Shown: positions 1 through 5,748 of the stretch, piece after piece | How the letters are laid out: every line of letters begins with the position of its first letter | How positions within the stretch are numbered: position 1 is the stretch's first letter | NCBI GenBank assembly: GCA_045578465.1 | Contig: JAZNKJ010000019.1 | Span: 1-12,193, forward strand | From: SIG454 sp045578465 | Lineage (GTDB): Bacteria; Bacillota; Clostridia; Monoglobales; Monoglobaceae | DNA: 12,193 nucleotides | Reading direction: 5' to 3' | The notes under the pieces: generated by a model | Databases searched by the model: none | What the model was told of the DNA's origin: nothing | Seen by the model: the letters and a program-made list of their open reading frames with translations, nothing else | Position numbers and translations under genes: made by a program

Positions 1-341
1 ATCATTGGGTTAGCACCTGCTGTAACATTCTTTAATCCCTCGCGAACGAGAGCCTGAGCAAGGAGTGTAGCAGTTGTTGTTCCGTCACCTGCAACATCAT
101 TTGTCTTTGTTGCAACTTCACGAACGAGCTGAGCGCCCATATTTTCAAAAGCGTCTTCAAGCTCAATTTCCTTTGCAATTGTAACACCGTCGTTTGTGAT
201 AAGAGGTGCACCGTATTTTTTATCAAGAACTACATTTCTGCCCTTTGGGCCAAGTGTAACCTTAACTGTGTTAGCGAGAGTGTCAACGCCTTTTTGAAGA
301 GCGTGTCTTGCTTCTTCGCCGAATAAAATCTGTTTTGCCAT
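1..341 (-). CDS. groL: Chaperonin GroEL (Hsp60), N-terminal part, cut by window edge
   Basis: The large chaperonin subunit forms the double-ring cage in the cytoplasm that folds proteins with ATP and the GroES lid. The visible 113 residues begin MAKQILFGEEARHAL and carry the nucleotide-binding signatures of the equatorial domain: VTLGPKGRNV near residue 30, NDGVTIAKEIELED near residue 50 and the ATP-binding DGTTTATLLAQAL near residue 85. The rest of the roughly 540-residue protein lies beyond base 1. The start ATG has a GGAGG ribosome site 8 bases upstream (plus-strand CCTCC at 350-354). It follows groES with a 16-base gap, so the two are one operon under the CIRCE-controlled promoter at 719-747. 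Nothing looks damaged in the visible part. Identification is by direct recognition of the conserved N-terminus. Confidence 0.97.
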   Translation of the reverse strand, partial: MAKQILFGEEARHALQKGVDTLANTVKVTLGPKGRNVVLDKKYGAPLITNDGVTIAKEIELEDAFENMGAQLVREVATKTNDVAGDGTTTATLLAQALVREGLKNVTAGANPM

Positions 342-357
342 AATAAAAACCTCCTAA

Positions 358-645
358 TTAACCTTCGATTTTTGCAAGGATGTCGCTTTGACGAAGAATA
401 GTATATTCAACGCCGTCAAGCTTAACTTCTGTACCTGCATACTTGCTCATCAAAACTCTGTCCCCAACGGCGAGCTCCATCTTGACTTCTTTTCCGTCAA
501 CAACTCCCCCCGGGCCAACAGCAACAACTTCAGCAATTTGTGGCTTTTCCTTAGCGGCACCTGCTAAAATAATACCGCTTTTTGTTGTTTCCTCGGCTTC
601 CACCATTTTGATAACAACTCTGTCAGCAAGTGGCTTAATATTCAT
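358..645 (-). CDS. groES: Co-chaperonin GroES (Hsp10)
   Basis: This is the seven-fold lid of the GroEL folding chamber. Its 95 residues match the usual family length. Visible marks are the N-terminal NIKPLADRVVIK strand, the mobile loop that touches GroEL at about residues 17-34 (ending in a GIIL segment), VAVGPGG near residue 42, and the C-terminal VGDRVLMSKYAGTEV followed by a YTILRQSDILA end. The ATG at 645 is preceded by a perfect AAGGAGG site (plus-strand 654-660). It is the first gene of the groES-groEL operon. A CIRCE element and a sigma-A promoter lie immediately upstream, so repression by HrcA and induction by heat or misfolded protein are expected from knowledge of the family. Confidence 0.98.
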   Translation of the reverse strand: MNIKPLADRVVIKMVEAEETTKSGIILAGAAKEKPQIAEVVAVGPGGVVDGKEVKMELAVGDRVLMSKYAGTEVKLDGVEYTILRQSDILAKIEG

Positions 646-684
646 TTATAAAACCTCCTTAAAAAGATGATTAATAACTTTGTG

Positions 685-711
685 TTAGCACTCTAACTTG
701 TTGAGTGCCAA
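685..711. promoter_or_regulatory. CIRCE operator (HrcA-binding site) of groESL
   Basis: The inverted repeat reads TTAGCACTC, nine bases, then GAGTGCCAA. It differs from the consensus TTAGCACTC-N9-GAGTGCTAA at one base. It sits directly downstream of the -10 box at 719-724 and about 40 bases before the groES start, so it would overlap the transcription start or lie at the 5' end of the mRNA. In Firmicutes this element is bound by the repressor HrcA. The hrcA gene is not in this window. Confidence 0.95.
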
Positions 712-718
712 TGAGTAT

Positions 719-747
719 ATATTACAAAATAAAAGACTAAAACTCAA
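719..747 (-). promoter_or_regulatory. Sigma-A promoter of groES-groEL
   Basis: On the minus strand there is a -35 box TTGAGT (742-747), a 17-base spacer and a -10 box TAATAT (719-724). The expected start of transcription is near 711, exactly at the CIRCE element, which fits repression by HrcA. Found by eye from box match and spacing. Confidence 0.75.
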
Positions 748-777
748 CTGTGATTACAGCTAATTATAGTAAGTTAT

Positions 778-802
778 GGAAGAATATATTCCAAATTCTT
801 CC
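778..802 (-). terminator. Weak stem-loop after ispDF, possible terminator
   Basis: GGAAGAAT and ATTCTTCC form an 8-bp stem with a 9-base loop, 15 bases past the ispDF stop. The bases that follow on the minus strand are not a clean U-tract, so termination would be weak. The U-richer side lies on the plus strand. It could also be a chance AT-rich hairpin. Confidence 0.3.
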
Positions 803-816
803 GTTTTCTTTAAAAT

Positions 817-1977
817 TCATAGTAAACTGCATACGGCAGAGGAAGAAATTCCTTCTTTTCTGCCTTCAAAACCAAGCTTTTCCGTTGTTGTCGCCTTAAC
901 GCAAACCGCGTCCCTTGAAATCCCTAAATCCTGACTTATGTTTTCCCTCATTTCTTCAATGAATGGAGCAAGCTTTGGTGATTGCGCCACTATGGTTGAA
1001 TCAATATTTATAATTTTGAAGCCTTTCTCTTTTAAAAGCGAAGCCACTTTCCGAAGGAGAATACGGCTGTCTATATCTTTGAATGAATTGTCTGTGTCGG
1101 GGAAATGCTTTCCGATATCCCCAAGGGCCGCCGCTCCTAAAAGAGCATCCATAATGGCGTGGATTAAAACATCGGCGTCAGAGTGTCCGTCAAGACCTTT
1201 CCCGTAAGGGATATTAACTCCCCCCAAAATAAGCGCCCTGTTTTCTACAAGACGATGAACATCATATCCGAAACCGACCCGCATTTCTTTTGCCCCTTTC
1301 ATAATGCTCTCTGCTTTTATAATATCTTCGGGAGTTGTTATTTTGATATTGTTATAATCCCCGAAAATATAGTGAACATCTATTCCAAGCCTCTCAACCA
1401 AAGAGCTGTCATCTGTTCCCGTAAAGCCGTCTTGCTGAGCCTTTTCGTAAGCCTCTTTCAAAAGAGGAAGAGGGAAAATCTGTGGGGTCTGGATAAGGCG
1501 GAGCGTGTTTCTTTCGGGAGTTCCTGTGATAATGTCATTTTCGTTAACGGTCTTAACCGTGTCGGAAAGAGGGATCCCCAAAACTGCACTACCTTTTTCT
1601 TTTGCAAAGGTAATCGCCTCGTCAATCTTTTCAGGAGCGATGAGTGGTCTTGCCCCATCGTGAATGGCAACAAGAGAAGCGCCCTCAGCACTTAAAATAC
1701 CGTTATAAACGGATTCCTGACGAGTGTTCCCACCCTTTATAACTTCCGCTACCTTCTTGAAACTATATTCATCTATAATATTTTTGACATCAGGAATAAG
1801 GCTTTCCTTTGTAACAATAATAATATTGTCAACTAAGGAAGCTCCTTCGAATGCCTTAATGGTGTGAGCTAAAACAGGCATACCTAAAAGCCTCAGGAAT
1901 TGTTTATTCCCAAGGCTTTTCATTCTTAAACTGTCTCCTGCCGCAACGATAACGGCTGTGCATCCTGATTTGTCCAT
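817..1977 (-). CDS. ispDF: Bifunctional IspD-IspF enzyme of the MEP isoprenoid pathway
   Basis: One 386-residue chain carries two non-consecutive steps of isoprenoid precursor synthesis. Residues 1 to about 228 are 2-C-methyl-D-erythritol 4-phosphate cytidylyltransferase (IspD), with VIVAAGDSLRM, GNKQFL, HDGARP (106-111), RLIQTPQ (160-166) and a TDDSSLVE segment. From Met232, RVGFGYDVHR starts 2-C-methyl-D-erythritol 2,4-cyclodiphosphate synthase (IspF). Its zinc ligands are visible as Asp239, His241 and His273 (in LIHAIMDALLGA), followed by GDIGKHFPDTD and the C-terminal TTTEKLGFEGRKEGI. The linker is only a few residues. The gene follows carD after 38 bases and has an AAGGAT-type site before the ATG at 1977, so co-transcription with carD is likely. 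Such fusions are known in several bacterial groups. Here all active-site motifs of both halves look intact. Confidence 0.96.
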   Translation of the reverse strand: MDKSGCTAVIVAAGDSLRMKSLGNKQFLRLLGMPVLAHTIKAFEGASLVDNIIIVTKESLIPDVKNIIDEYSFKKVAEVIKGGNTRQESVYNGILSAEGASLVAIHDGARPLIAPEKIDEAITFAKEKGSAVLGIPLSDTVKTVNENDIITGTPERNTLRLIQTPQIFPLPLLKEAYEKAQQDGFTGTDDSSLVERLGIDVHYIFGDYNNIKITTPEDIIKAESIMKGAKEMRVGFGYDVHRLVENRALILGGVNIPYGKGLDGHSDADVLIHAIMDALLGAAALGDIGKHFPDTDNSFKDIDSRILLRKVASLLKEKGFKIINIDSTIVAQSPKLAPFIEEMRENISQDLGISRDAVCVKATTTEKLGFEGRKEGISSSAVCSLL

Positions 1978-2015
1978 AATTCCATCCTTAAACCTTTTTG
2001 GGTTTTCCCATCCGA

Positions 2016-2483
2016 TTAAATACCGAGCAGCGATTCAATCTCTTCACAGCTCATATTTTTCGCAGTTTCAAGCTCTGAAATGAAAACGCTTTTGGCGTTG
2101 CTAAGAATTTTTCGTTCTGCATTGGAAAGGGATTTTTTCTTGTCCCTTAAAAGAAGAGTTTTGGTAACATAAGCAACTTCTTTGATTGTGCCGGATTTCA
2201 GTTTATCCATATTGTCGCGATATCGTTGATTCCAGCTCACATTGTCTTCATCTTCTAAGTCCTTGAAAAAACTGATTGCCTCGTTTGCTTCGTCAGCAGA
2301 AACGATATTTCGGATACCTGTAACTTCAAGATTATCAACAGGGAGAAGAACTTTAATATTTTTCTTTGAAATCTGGACAGCGAAATACTTGCGCATTTCA
2401 CCTAAGATTTCCTTTTCCTCAATGCCGACAATAACACCTGCCCCATGCATAGGATACATAACATTGTCTCCTATTTTAAACAA
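2016..2483 (-). CDS. carD: CarD/CdnL-family RNA-polymerase-binding regulator
   Basis: CarD proteins bind the RNA polymerase beta subunit and stabilise open promoter complexes, often at rRNA and growth genes. The N-terminal RNA-polymerase-interacting domain is plain: FKIGDNVMYPMHGAGVI, then a KYFAVQI strand and a KVLLPVDNLE segment ending near residue 55. The remainder is the helical DNA-contacting domain, with WNQRYRDNMDKLKSG and LSNAERKILSNAK. I place the start at the TTG at 2483 (155 residues), not the TTG three codons upstream. The AAGGAG site (plus-strand 2493-2498) is 9 bases from the former but touches the latter, and family members begin MFKxGDxVxYP. It leads the carD-ispDF unit from the promoter at 2610-2637. 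Position next to radA and ispD is typical of Clostridia. Confidence 0.92.
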   Translation of the reverse strand: MFKIGDNVMYPMHGAGVIVGIEEKEILGEMRKYFAVQISKKNIKVLLPVDNLEVTGIRNIVSADEANEAISFFKDLEDEDNVSWNQRYRDNMDKLKSGTIKEVAYVTKTLLLRDKKKSLSNAERKILSNAKSVFISELETAKNMSCEEIESLLGI

Positions 2484-2546
2484 ATGTATCAACTCCTTCC
2501 AGTTTACCGCCTAAGTTTTTTGTCATAAAGAAGTATTTACATTTAT

Positions 2547-2578
2547 ATAACCGCCCGATAAAGCCCGTGGGTCGTTAT
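2547..2578 (-). other. Stem-loop in the carD leader
   Basis: Within the roughly 120-base leader of carD, ATAAC and GTTAT (2547-2551 and 2574-2578) pair, followed after two unpaired bases by CCC/GGG, giving an interrupted stem with a GC-rich inner part in an AT-rich leader. No known riboswitch class is recognised. It may be a control element or chance. Confidence 0.35.
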
Positions 2579-2609
2579 GATAAAATGTGAAATAAAGTTT
2601 CCTATATAT

Positions 2610-2637
2610 ATTATACCACAATTTTATGTAATTTCAA
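2610..2637 (-). promoter_or_regulatory. Extended -10 sigma-A promoter of carD-ispDF
   Basis: The minus strand has TTGAAA (2632-2637), a 16-base spacer and a perfect TATAAT (2610-2615) preceded by TGG, which gives the extended -10 motif TGnTATAAT. Transcription would start near 2603, leaving a leader of about 120 bases before the carD start at 2483. Confidence 0.85.
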
Positions 2638-2672
2638 ACATTTTTCCAATATTTTTTCATTTTTGTAAGATT

Positions 2673-4022
2673 TTACAAAAATTTATTGATTGCATCCTTG
2701 ATATGTTTAACAGGGATAACCTCAATGTTTTCGAACTTACGAAGCTTCTTTGAATTGATATAAGGGATAAGACAAGTGGTAAATCCCATTTTCTCCGCCT
2801 CCCCAATTCGTCCCTCTAAAAAGCTGACGCTTCGTGTCTCTCCGGTCAGGCCAACCTCGCCGATAGCAACAATTCCCTTGTCAAGACTGCGGTTTCTGAA
2901 ACTTGACGCAAGAGCCATAACAATTCCAAGGTCCGTGGCGGTTTCCGAAATCCTAAATCCCCCTACTATATTAACATATGCGTCATATGAATTTATGTGC
3001 AACCCGGATTGTTTTTCCATAACCGCAAGAAGCATTAAAACACGATTTAAATCAGGGCCCTGAGTCATTCTTCGTGGGTTACCGAAAGAGGTGGGAGAAA
3101 CAAGAGCCTGAATTTCTGCAAGAACAGGTCGGGTCCCCTCCATACTGCAACAAATACAAGAGCCGATAGAGTCCTCAGGTCGTCCCGATAAAAGTGCCTC
3201 GGATGGATTTGCCACCTGAGAAAGACCGTCAGAGTCCATTTCAAAAACACCGATTTCGTTTGTAGAGCCGAATCGGTTTTTAACAGCACGAAGAATTCGG
3301 TATGATTGCTGATTATCCCCTTCAAAATAAAGAACGGTATCAACCATATGCTCTAAAATTTTCGGCCCTGCGATGGAACCGTCTTTCGTAACATGGCCAA
3401 CTAAGAAAACGGTTATATTATTATCCTTTGCAATTCGCATAAAAGTGGATGTAACATCCTTTATCTGAGAAACATTTCCCGGCGATGAACCGATTTCAGG
3501 ATTTAACATTGTCTGAACAGAGTCAACAATAATAATATCAGGGGTTTCCTCTGCGATTGCGTTTTTTATGTAGTTCATATTTGTTTCGGAATATATTTTA
3601 AGATTGTCCGTCTTGATTTTAAGACGCTCTCCTCTGAGCTTAATCTGATTCGGGGACTCCTCTCCTGACACATAGAGAATTTTTGAAGTCTGCCCCAAAA
3701 ATTCGCAAATCTGAAGAAGGAGGGTAGACTTTCCGATGCCGGGGTCTCCGCCAACCAAAACGAAAGAGCCCTTAACAAGTCCGCCGCCCAGCACCCTGTC
3801 AAGCTCGCTCATACCTGTCCCTTGACGAACTTCGGCAGAAGAATCTATTTCCGCAATCTTTTTCGGAGAAGAGGGGGAAGAAAAAGAAGCAACAGGGGAG
3901 GAAGACGGGAGAATAATTTCTTCTTCCATAGTGTTCCAGCTTCCGCACATTGTGCATTTTCCCATCCATTTTGGGGACTGATTCCCACATTCACTACAAA
4001 TAAAAACACTTTTTTGTTTCAT
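2673..4022 (-). CDS. radA: DNA repair protein RadA (Sms), branch-migration ATPase
   Basis: RadA is a RecA-like hexameric helicase that helps branch migration and processing of recombination intermediates. In order: an N-terminal C4 zinc finger (Cys9, Cys12, Cys23, Cys26), Walker A GGDPGIGKST (91-100), Walker B-type IIIVDSVQ near residue 165, the RadA-specific KNRFG motif (248-252), and a C-terminal Lon/S16-like domain from about 280, with SYDAYVNIVGG and a GIVAIGEVGLTGE segment. The start is the ATG at 4022 (449 residues) because GGAG lies 8 bases upstream. An in-frame leucine-start extension of 11 codons has no ribosome site and would overlap the -10 box. It is transcribed alone from the promoter at 4054-4082. 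The stop codon lies inside a small AT-rich stem (2661-2680) without a U-tract. Confidence 0.97.
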   Translation of the reverse strand: MKQKSVFICSECGNQSPKWMGKCTMCGSWNTMEEEIILPSSSPVASFSSPSSPKKIAEIDSSAEVRQGTGMSELDRVLGGGLVKGSFVLVGGDPGIGKSTLLLQICEFLGQTSKILYVSGEESPNQIKLRGERLKIKTDNLKIYSETNMNYIKNAIAEETPDIIIVDSVQTMLNPEIGSSPGNVSQIKDVTSTFMRIAKDNNITVFLVGHVTKDGSIAGPKILEHMVDTVLYFEGDNQQSYRILRAVKNRFGSTNEIGVFEMDSDGLSQVANPSEALLSGRPEDSIGSCICCSMEGTRPVLAEIQALVSPTSFGNPRRMTQGPDLNRVLMLLAVMEKQSGLHINSYDAYVNIVGGFRISETATDLGIVMALASSFRNRSLDKGIVAIGEVGLTGETRSVSFLEGRIGEAEKMGFTTCLIPYINSKKLRKFENIEVIPVKHIKDAINKFL

Positions 4023-4053
4023 TAAAAACGCTCCTAAATACTGATATAATAAC

Positions 4054-4082
4054 ATTTTAATATAAGAAGCGAAATTTGTCTA
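4054..4082 (-). promoter_or_regulatory. Sigma-A promoter of radA
   Basis: The minus strand shows TAGACA (4077-4082), a 17-base spacer and TAAAAT (4054-4059), each one base from consensus. The expected start is near 4047, leaving a short leader before the radA ATG at 4022. It points away from the peptide promoter at 4114-4142, so the two are divergent. Confidence 0.75.
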
Positions 4083-4113
4083 TAAAAAAAATAAAAAAAA
4101 TTTGAAAAAAGCC

Positions 4114-4142
4114 TTGCAATTTTAAAAAGGATGTGTTATAAT
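4114..4142 (+). promoter_or_regulatory. Strong sigma-A promoter of the 52-codon peptide gene
   Basis: TTGCAA (4114-4119), a 17-base spacer and a perfect TATAAT (4137-4142). Transcription should begin about 4149, which is also the first base of the long stem at 4149-4210. The A-tracts just upstream (4083-4110) could act as an UP-like element. Confidence 0.85.
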
Positions 4143-4148
4143 ACGATT

Positions 4149-4258
4149 GCACAGTATTGAGATGGATTTTTTATCCTGGATGTCTTTCGACTGATATTTA
4201 CATATTGTGCAAAGTATTTAACGAAGTATGTTATGTTGTGATTTTCACAATTTTGTGA
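4149..4258 (+). promoter_or_regulatory. Structured 5' leader of the peptide gene, class not recognised
   Basis: GCACAGUAU (4149-4157) pairs with AUAUUGUGC (4202-4210) in a 9-bp closing stem with one G-U pair. Inside are two small hairpins, GGAU/AUCC (4164-4176) and GUC/GAC (4182-4191), giving a three-way-junction outline. Downstream, TTGTGA (4236-4241), TCACAA (4245-4250) and a second TTGTGA (4253-4258) follow each other, so the middle element can pair with either neighbour. The last copy ends shortly before the ribosome site. I do not recognise a known riboswitch. A cis-acting RNA is an inference from pairing only, with no covariation support. Confidence 0.45.
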
Positions 4259-4280
4259 TTTTGAGGAAGGTGAAATTGAA

Positions 4281-4439
4281 ATGAAGAAGGGTTACGAAGC
4301 ACCTGTAATTGAAAAGATTTCTCTTGAATCCGAAGAGGTTGTTTGCGCAACTGATTTTTTTGCTCTTTTTGGTATTTCAAGTGGAAATGATAACGGTTTA
4401 AACACTAAGGTACAGGTGTTTGACTGGAGCAACAAATAA
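4281..4439 (+). CDS. Small peptide gene, 52 residues, precursor-like
   Basis: The gene starts ATG AAG AAG and encodes a 52-residue peptide with the N-terminus MKKGYEAPVIEKISLESEE, followed by VVCATDFFALFG and a polar tail ending FDWSNK. There is one Cys (residue 22). It has a full expression unit of its own: promoter at 4114-4142, GAGGAAGG ribosome site about 10 bases before the ATG, and a strong terminator at 4459-4492. The pattern KKxYxxPxI followed by an acidic stretch resembles leader parts of some ribosomally made, modified peptides and of many uncharacterised short clostridial peptides. The hydrophobic part after residue 20 would be the core. No modification enzyme, protease or transporter gene lies nearby, so this is only an analogy. 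The function is unknown. Coding status rests on the complete signals and on a start, frame and stop that fit them. Confidence 0.75.
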   Translation: MKKGYEAPVIEKISLESEEVVCATDFFALFGISSGNDNGLNTKVQVFDWSNK

Positions 4440-4458
4440 TAATAACGAAGGAAAAAAG

Positions 4459-4492
4459 AAAAGCTTTGGTCGGGAACGGCACAAGGCTTTTT
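4459..4492. terminator. Bidirectional intrinsic terminator between two convergent small genes
   Basis: AAAAGCUUUG (4459-4468) pairs with CAAGGCUUUU (4482-4491), extended inward by GUCG/CGGC closing a GGAA tetraloop (4473-4476), with one bulged A at 4481. This gives about 14 pairs. The plus-strand transcript continues in a U-rich run. The minus-strand transcript ends in UUUUCUUUUUU, so it can serve both the peptide gene and the small gene at 4499-4675. Confidence 0.85.
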
Positions 4493-4498
4493 GTTGTG

Positions 4499-4675
4499 TT
4501 ATAAATCGTTTATGGAGTTGACGAAGGCCTGCATTTCCTCTTTTGAGGTAATCTGCTCAGATGTATAAAGAATCTTCTCCTGAATATTTTTGGGTAGGCG
4601 CAGATATTTATCCATTGCCTCGCTGTTTTCTATAAGAACTTTCCCGAATGTAATTGGGGAATTAGTATTTTTCAT
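4499..4675 (-). CDS. Small hypothetical protein, 58 residues
   Basis: I do not recognise a named family. The protein begins MKNTNSPITFGKVLIENSE and continues with a helical, charged segment containing YLRLPKNIQEKILY and EQITSKEEMQAFVNSINDL. A LP-x2-[IV]-Q-x-KI segment followed by a SxEEMxxFV helix is seen in many small proteins of unknown function in gut Clostridia, as far as I remember. There is no signal peptide, membrane helix or cysteine. The start is placed at the ATG at 4675 because AAAGGA (plus-strand 4684-4689) is 8 bases away. The ATG three codons upstream overlaps that ribosome site. It converges on the peptide gene and shares its terminator. A 28-bp palindrome ends two bases before the ribosome site, suggesting control at that point. 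No convincing promoter was found for it. Confidence 0.65.
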   Translation of the reverse strand: MKNTNSPITFGKVLIENSEAMDKYLRLPKNIQEKILYTSEQITSKEEMQAFVNSINDL

Positions 4676-4691
4676 GTAAATCATCCTTTCT

Positions 4692-4719
4692 TAAACCGAT
4701 GGAACATTCCATCGGTTTA
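4692..4719. repeat. 28-bp near-perfect palindrome between 58-residue gene and gtrA-like promoter
   Basis: TAAACCGATGGAA, CA, TTCCATCGGTTTA: two 13-base arms with a 2-base centre. On the minus strand it stands directly ahead of the AAAGGA ribosome site of the small gene at 4499-4675. On the plus strand it is followed by TTTATTTCC, not a full U-tract. It could be an operator for a dimeric regulator, a leader hairpin that controls translation, or a weak terminator. Confidence 0.75.
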
Positions 4720-4754
4720 TTTATTTCCTGAGATAGAAAAATTATTCAAAAAGA

Positions 4755-4783
4755 TTGAAAATGAAAAATAAAAATGTTATAAT
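4755..4783 (+). promoter_or_regulatory. Extended -10 sigma-A promoter of the GtrA-like gene
   Basis: TTGAAA (4755-4760), a 17-base spacer and a perfect TATAAT (4778-4783) preceded by TGT, an extended -10. The start of transcription would be near 4790. Since no terminator is seen up to 12037, it may contribute transcription to the downstream genes as well. Confidence 0.85.
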
Positions 4784-4835
4784 TAATATAAGTAGATTTC
4801 AGGGGTAAAATACCGAAAAATAAAGGGGAAATACT

Positions 4836-5243
4836 ATGAAAAAAGAATCAGTTTTTCAAGTTATAAAGTTTGCGCTTTTTTCGGCGTCCGCCGGGATAAT
4901 ACAGGCAGTATCTTTTGCCATATTCAATGAGGTCTTTGGCTGGATATACTGGCCGTCATATCTTACTGCCCTTGTTTTATCAATAGTCTGGAACTTTACG
5001 CTGAACAGACAATATACCTTTAAGTCTGCCGCAAATGTTCCGATTGCTATGCTTAAACTCTTTGGATTTTATGCAGTGTTTACGCCCCTTTCAACATATC
5101 TCGGGCAACTTGCATCGGCAAAGGTTAATGAGTACATAGTCCTTGCCGTAACAATGGCGTCAAATCTTATTTTGGAATTTTTGTTCTGCAAATTTGTTAT
5201 ATATAGAAATCAGGAAAACACATTAGAAAAGAAATCCGCTTAA
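4836..5243 (+). CDS. GtrA-like family membrane protein
   Basis: A 135-residue protein with four predicted membrane helices, at roughly residues 9-31, 40-55, 70-91 and 99-118. The family marker is WNFTLNRQYTFKS (52-64) after the second helix, with the matching KFVIYR near the C-terminus. GtrA-like proteins are thought to flip or carry lipid-linked sugars (undecaprenyl- or decaprenyl-phosphate linked) across the cytoplasmic membrane for decoration of surface glycans. In many Clostridia the partner is a nearby glycosyltransferase, but none is present here, so the substrate is open. The ATG has AAAGGGGA 6 bases upstream and the gene has its own promoter at 4755-4783. The length is normal for the family and no damage is seen. 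Confidence 0.9.
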   Translation: MKKESVFQVIKFALFSASAGIIQAVSFAIFNEVFGWIYWPSYLTALVLSIVWNFTLNRQYTFKSAANVPIAMLKLFGFYAVFTPLSTYLGQLASAKVNEYIVLAVTMASNLILEFLFCKFVIYRNQENTLEKKSA

Positions 5244-5253
5244 CACGGCGGTT

Positions 5254-5270
5254 ATATTAAGGAGAGAGAA
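5254..5270 (+). repeat. Direct repeat, left copy, at edge of accessory cassette
   Basis: ATATTAAGGAGAGAGAA matches ATATTAAGGAGAGGGAA at 9202-9218 in 16 of 17 bases. Both copies hold a Shine-Dalgarno sequence, here for the broken gene at 5274. The copies bracket the whole block of four accessory genes. Part of the match is expected because both are ribosome sites. Confidence 0.55.
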
Positions 5271-5273
5271 CCT

Positions 5274-5676
5274 ATGAAATTTTGGAATTTTAAAAAAAGA
5301 AAAAGAAGATATATTATTGGGATGAGCCGAAATGGACTCCTGAAATGTTAAAAGAGGTAGAAGATATTTTTAAAGATTTTGAAATTAAAAAAGTGATGCC
5401 GAGGGTGAGGATGGCTTAATATGGGAAATTGAGCTTAATGTAGATATAAAGGCATTTATTTGTATAAATTGCAATAGAGAAAGTCCATATCTTGCTTATA
5501 TCAGTGTAGAAACAAATGTTGCGTGGAAACGACATATCGAGAAAACTTGGTTGGAGTTTGAGCATTGTGAGGAATGGGATTATTTACTTGAAAGATTAAG
5601 AGAATGGCCAGAGGCTTATGGAGCTAAGTCTCTGGGTAAAAGTTATTCAAAATACTGGCTGGAAAAACTGACTTAA
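5274..5676 (+). pseudogene. Broken hypothetical gene with two single-base shifts in A-runs
   Basis: Reading starts at the ATG at 5274 behind a good AAGGAGAG site, but stops after about 25 codons. The protein continues in a second frame (YYWDEPKWTPEMLKEVEDI) from about 5312 to 5392 and in a third (DGLIWEIELNVDIKAFICI onward) to the TAA at 5674. Each shift equals the loss of one base, and each falls next to an A-run (seven A at about 5292-5298, six A at about 5387-5392). Restoring one A in each gives an unbroken 134-residue protein with a lysine-rich N-terminus, a CINC pair near the middle, and a Trp/Glu-rich C-terminal half. I do not recognise the family. It may be a true decaying gene, or an assembly with homopolymer errors. 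It is the first gene of the accessory cassette. Confidence 0.75.
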
Positions 5677-5748
5677 AAAAGAAAGTTATTGGACTCTTTA
5701 TTTAGCATAAAAATACGATTAAAAATATTACTGACAAGGGAGTTAAAT

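Noticed and set aside
1458..1695. Open frames on both strands within ispDF (61-170 codons)
   Set aside because: They lie wholly inside a clearly conserved gene, lack ribosome sites and show no family features. They are shadows of ispDF.
2661..2680. Stem TTTTGTAA/TTACAAAA at the end of radA as a terminator
   Set aside because: The stem is all A-T apart from one pair per arm and is not followed by a U-tract on the minus strand. It may help, but I cannot call it a terminator.
2776..4025. Open frames opposite radA and in its other frames
   Set aside because: radA is conserved end to end with all motifs intact. The others are antisense or out-of-frame shadows with unlikely composition.
4720..4790. 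A minus-strand promoter for the 58-residue gene
   Set aside because: TTGAAT followed at 17 bases by AAATAA is too poor in the -10 box. No better pair was found, so no promoter is listed.
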